Below are positions 5,305 to 8,164 of a stretch of DNA of 8,164 bases, in pieces. The stretch lies in the NCBI GenBank assembly GCA_017411125.1, contig JAFPNP010000053.1, positions 1 through 8,164 of the forward strand, given 5' to 3'. Below the pieces are notes generated by a model, which was not told the origin of the DNA, made no database searches, and was given only the letters and a program-made list of their open reading frames with translations. The stretch's first letter is position 1. Every line of letters begins with the position of its first letter. The stretch is from Kiritimatiellia bacterium (GTDB lineage Bacteria > Verrucomicrobiota > Kiritimatiellia > RFP12 > UBA1067). The position numbers and the translations under genes are program-made.

Positions 5305-8164
5305 GCGGGCGCGGGCGTGACGCCGGCCTCCGCCTTGGCGCCGCCATTGCGGGCGTCGTCGCCCGAATCCAGCGTGACTTGCCTGCCGCTGGGATCCACG
5401 AGCCGCGCTGTCACGAACAAAAGCAAATTGCGCTTGTTCGACCATTCGCTGCGGCTGCGAAAGAGACGTCCGACGAACGGTATGTCGCCGAGGAACGGAA
5501 TCTTGTCCTCCATGGACTTGCGCTCTTCCGTGATCATGCCGCCCATCACGATAGTCGCGCCGTTGTAGATTGAAACGTTCGTCTCGATCGCGCGCCGCTT
5601 GAAGAATGGCTGCTCCATCGGCACGGAGTACCACTCCATCGGCTTCAACGGATCGAGGAAGCTGGAATCCACGACGGAGGCCATAGGCACCTTCATGCCG
5701 TAGTCGTGCCATGTCGGTTCGCTGACAACCTCCGGGTTGAGCTCGAGATTTATCATCTGCCCGTCGTCCGAAATGTCCGGCGTGCATTTGAGGATGACGC
5801 CCACTTCCTGCGTCTCGAAGTTCTGAGGCTGCACCATGGGGAGGATCTTGCTGCCGCCGCCGCCGTTGTTGCGGTAGCCGTCCACGCCGGTGCTGTAGCT
5901 GGTAGAACTGGAGCTTGCGGACTGGATCGTCACGTTGTAGTCGGTCGGGTAGCGGTAGATCGTGACGACCTTGATCTCCGCCGGCTTGCCGCGCTTGGTG
6001 ACCACCTTCGGCGCGGAGAGCAGGTCGGTGTCGCTGCGCTGCGAAAGCATGTGCAGGATCATGGAAAGGTCGGCGTTTCCAAGGAACGCGTTCACGCGCA
6101 TGAACTGGTCGTTGGACGAATTGCCCTGTCCGGAAATGTGGTTGCTGTCCGTGGAAAGGTAGCGCATTCCGGAAGAATAGTCCGTGCCGTTTATCGCACT
6201 CACGCCCACGTTCTTGCCGGTGCGTCCGTTCAAACGGTTGTAGCGGTCGCCCGTGCTGGGATCGTAGTTCGTCCATTTCTTGGAACCGCCGCTCCAAGTG
6301 TACGTCTCCGACTGCCTCGTGGAGGAAAGCGGTCCCATCACGCCCGAAGGCGTCAAGAACTGGCTGCCGTCGATGCCGGTCTGGGACATCACGGTCGGCG
6401 AATTCGGCAAACGCACGTAATTCCCGGCGCCGTCGATGGTGTACTGCCCCTGCGAACCGCTCTCGGTCATGATCGTCCTGGTGCCCTCCGACAAGGAATA
6501 GCCGGAGTCCACCGTGTTCCACGCGCCGTCCTTGAGATTGAGCGCCTTCTTGAGCTTGCCGCCCACGTTGAACTGGTAGTCGGTGTTCAGCAGCCACTCG
6601 AAACCGAGCGAATTGAGATCCTCCTGCGCTACCTCGACAAAGCGCGTCTCGATTTCGATCAACCTCGGCGTGACATTGAGCTCGTTCATCGCCACCTCGA
6701 AATTGGCCAACTGGTCGGGAGTATTGGTCACTTTCAGCTTGCCGATCGCCTTGATGTAGCGGATCTTGGAATTGGGCGCCCACTTCACGTCGCCGACTTC
6801 CTCGAAGAACCTTTTCCACTGCTTCTCGTCGGCAACGCCGGAACTTCCGCCTTCGTCGCCGCCGCCGCCAAGCTGCGACGCCGGCCTGTTGTCGTCCTTG
6901 ATATTGCTGGAGGCTGTGTTCATCAGCGTCTCGAAATCCTCGATGACGTTGTAGGAACGCGTCACCAGATCGTCGTCCGTGGCGCTCAACGGCATCACCT
7001 TGACGAAGGAGCCTTGTATCCTGAACTTGTAGCCCGCGATCTTGCAAACCTGCTCCAAAGCCTCCCAAAGAGAAATGTTCGAGGCGAACAGCTGCAAGGG
7101 CTTCTTGTCGCCCGTTGCGGACGAATCATCCCCTCCTGCGGTTCCGAAAGCCGCATCCGCGCCGTTGCCGCCGTTGCCGCCGGTCGCGGCCGGCGCTTCG
7201 CCGCCCTTGGCAGGATCGAGGAGGAAGTTGAATCCGCGCTGCGACTCCGGAATCTCCGGACGGTCGAAATCGATTGACATCTGGCGGAAGGTCTCGACGG
7301 CAACATCAATCGTAGCCGGCGGACGAAACTCGATCTGCGGCAGCATCATCGCTTTCATGCGCTTCTCGATGGACTGCTCGGTCGATCTTTCAGGATCGAC
7401 ACCCACCGGCGTCTTCATCGTGCCGCCGTCGACGTCCTTCACCTCGACGGAGTTCACGGCATATGCCGGCCGCCACGCCCTGTCCACGTCGGCAATCATC
7501 CCGAACCGGGTCGCTTCGCGCTCCGTCTTCATTATCATCTGGCGTTTCTGCTGGATGCGGGTGCGCAACGACAACGCCTGCTGGTTGTACGGATCGGAAC
7601 GCAGCACGAGATCGCACTGCTCCAAGGCCCTGCCGAGGTCGGCCACGGCGAGATACTGCGAAGAAAGCCTTAGACGCTGGCGGATAAGGTCGCGATCCTT
7701 CTTGTAGCCCTCGTCGTTCCTGCGATGGCGGATGTCCGCCGCGTCCGTGGTCGTGCTCGCAGTCTGCTCGGACTTCAATCCCTCTATCAGCGCTCCCGCA
7801 TGCGGATGCTCGAGGCTCATCGCCTCCTCTGCGTACCTGAGGGCGGCCTCACGATTCGACTCCTTGAGCGCCTGCTTCGCAGCCTCGTATCTGGCCTTCG
7901 CCATGCCTTGCCTGCATTCATTGCGCAACGGCTCGTCGTCAAGTTCAAGAAGATGCGAATTGGCCAATTTGTACGACTTGTACGCCTCGTCCCAATTGCG
8001 ACCCTGCATGGCCTCGCGAGCCGCAGTAAGCTCAAGCCTCGCCTGGCCGCTGAACGATTCGCGGCGCAGCTTTTCCGCCGTAACGATTTCGCTTATCAAT
8101 TTTGCCGTTTCGGGCGGCAACGCCGCAGCCTTCGGCTCTTCCGCTGCCGCAACGGGCGCGGGCG
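5298..8164 (-). CDS. TPR-containing outer-membrane secretin, type IV pilus / type II secretion family (Amuc_1098-like), N-terminus missing
   Basis: Secretins form the large outer-membrane gate through which type IV pili or type II substrates pass. Residues are numbered from the TTG at 8120, which is not the start: the frame continues to the window edge as an Ala/Pro/Glu linker, so the signal peptide lies outside. TPR-like helices cover about 27-60, 72-104 and 147-182. A periplasmic STN-like module has its halves at about 262-300 and 342-376, split by a Gly/Ala-rich loop (302-341). A second short domain follows at about 433-485. The secretin core runs from RLIEIETRFVEV (486-497) through FLGNADLSMILHML (679-692), LLSAPKVVTKRG (700-711), QEVGVILKCTP (771-781) and GATIVMGGMI (854-863) to the signature IPFLGDIPFVGRLFR (874-888) and NLLLFVTARLVD (898-909). 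Large extra loops sit at about 512-676 and 731-766. A hydrophilic tail of about 30 residues ends the protein. The architecture resembles the Akkermansia pilus secretin Amuc_1098; GspD and PilQ are more distant alternatives. It heads the visible gene string, 6 bp before coaE. Confidence 0.9.
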   Translation of the reverse strand, partial: PAPVAAAEEPKAAALPPETAKLISEIVTAEKLRRESFSGQARLELTAAREAMQGRNWDEAYKSYKLANSHLLELDDEPLRNECRQGMAKARYEAAKQALKESNREAALRYAEEAMSLEHPHAGALIEGLKSEQTASTTTDAADIRHRRNDEGYKKDRDLIRQRLRLSSQYLAVADLGRALEQCDLVLRSDPYNQQALSLRTRIQQKRQMIMKTEREATRFGMIADVDRAWRPAYAVNSVEVKDVDGGTMKTPVGVDPERSTEQSIEKRMKAMMLPQIEFRPPATIDVAVETFRQMSIDFDRPEIPESQRGFNFLLDPAKGGEAPAATGGNGGNGADAAFGTAGGDDSSATGDKKPLQLFASNISLWEALEQVCKIAGYKFRIQGSFVKVMPLSATDDDLVTRSYNVIEDFETLMNTASSNIKDDNRPASQLGGGGDEGGSSGVADEKQWKRFFEEVGDVKWAPNSKIRYIKAIGKLKVTNTPDQLANFEVAMNELNVTPRLIEIETRFVEVAQEDLNSLGFEWLLNTDYQFNVGGKLKKALNLKDGAWNTVDSGYSLSEGTRTIMTESGSQGQYTIDGAGNYVRLPNSPTVMSQTGIDGSQFLTPSGVMGPLSSTRQSETYTWSGGSKKWTNYDPSTGDRYNRLNGRTGKNVGVSAINGTDYSSGMRYLSTDSNHISGQGNSSNDQFMRVNAFLGNADLSMILHMLSQRSDTDLLSAPKVVTKRGKPAEIKVVTIYRYPTDYNVTIQSASSSSTSYSTGVDGYRNNGGGGSKILPMVQPQNFETQEVGVILKCTPDISDDGQMINLELNPEVVSEPTWHDYGMKVPMASVVDSSFLDPLKPMEWYSVPMEQPFFKRRAIETNVSIYNGATIVMGGMITEERKSMEDKIPFLGDIPFVGRLFRSRSEWSNKRNLLLFVTARLVDPSGRQVTLDSGDDARNGGAKAEAGVTPAPAR

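Noticed and set aside
5206..7068. Minus-strand 620-codon frame overlapping secretin and coaE
   Set aside because: Out of frame with the recognised secretin and CoaE motifs; composition is Arg/Gln/His-rich without recognisable domains.
5706..7277. Plus-strand open frame of 523 codons opposite the secretin
   Set aside because: The opposite strand encodes a clear secretin core; this frame is rich in Val/His/Arg in the pattern expected of an antisense shadow.
8118..8120. TTG as the start codon of the secretin
   Set aside because: The frame stays open to the window edge with an Ala/Pro/Glu linker, and a secretin needs a signal peptide, which is not found after this codon. The gene is 5'-truncated by the window.

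Overview
The window carries five genes, all on the minus strand and packed almost end to end. In transcription order (right to left) they are: the 3' part of a TPR-containing secretin of the type IV pilus / type II secretion family (5298-8164, N-terminus beyond the right edge); dephospho-CoA kinase coaE (4707-5291); transcription termination factor rho with a long extra N-terminal region (2899-4710); a multi-pass membrane GT-C glycosyltransferase of the TMTC/PMT type with a C-terminal TPR region (1078-2889); and the first 354 codons of uvrA (1-1064, continuing beyond the left edge). Gaps are 6 bp, a 4-bp ATGA overlap, 9 bp and 13 bp. No stretch longer than 13 bp lacks a gene, and no RNA gene, mobile element, CRISPR array, internal promoter or intrinsic terminator is visible.

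Organism: GC-rich (estimated near 60 percent by eye, not counted) and bacterial. The secretin has a TPR N-terminal half, then a paired STN-like module and a C-terminal secretin core. This resembles the Akkermansia Amuc_1098-type pilus secretins. Together with TMTC-like membrane proteins carrying TPRs and a Rho with an Ala/Pro-rich extension, it points to the PVC group (Verrucomicrobiota, Kiritimatiellota or Lentisphaerota). This placement is inference from protein style; no marker gene fixes it.

How the genes fit together: the spacing suggests one transcription unit in which a surface-appendage secretin gene leads into housekeeping genes (CoA synthesis, transcription termination, nucleotide excision repair), with a probable protein or lipid-linked-sugar glycosyltransferase between rho and uvrA. 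Two junctions have the upstream stop codon built into or touching the next Shine-Dalgarno sequence, and coaE-rho overlap by ATGA, so translational coupling is likely. The items most worth follow-up are the disordered, internally repeated N-terminal extension of Rho, the GT-C/TPR protein as a possible O-glycosylation enzyme beside a pilus gene, and the lineage-specific insertions in the secretin. I saw no wholly unfamiliar system.
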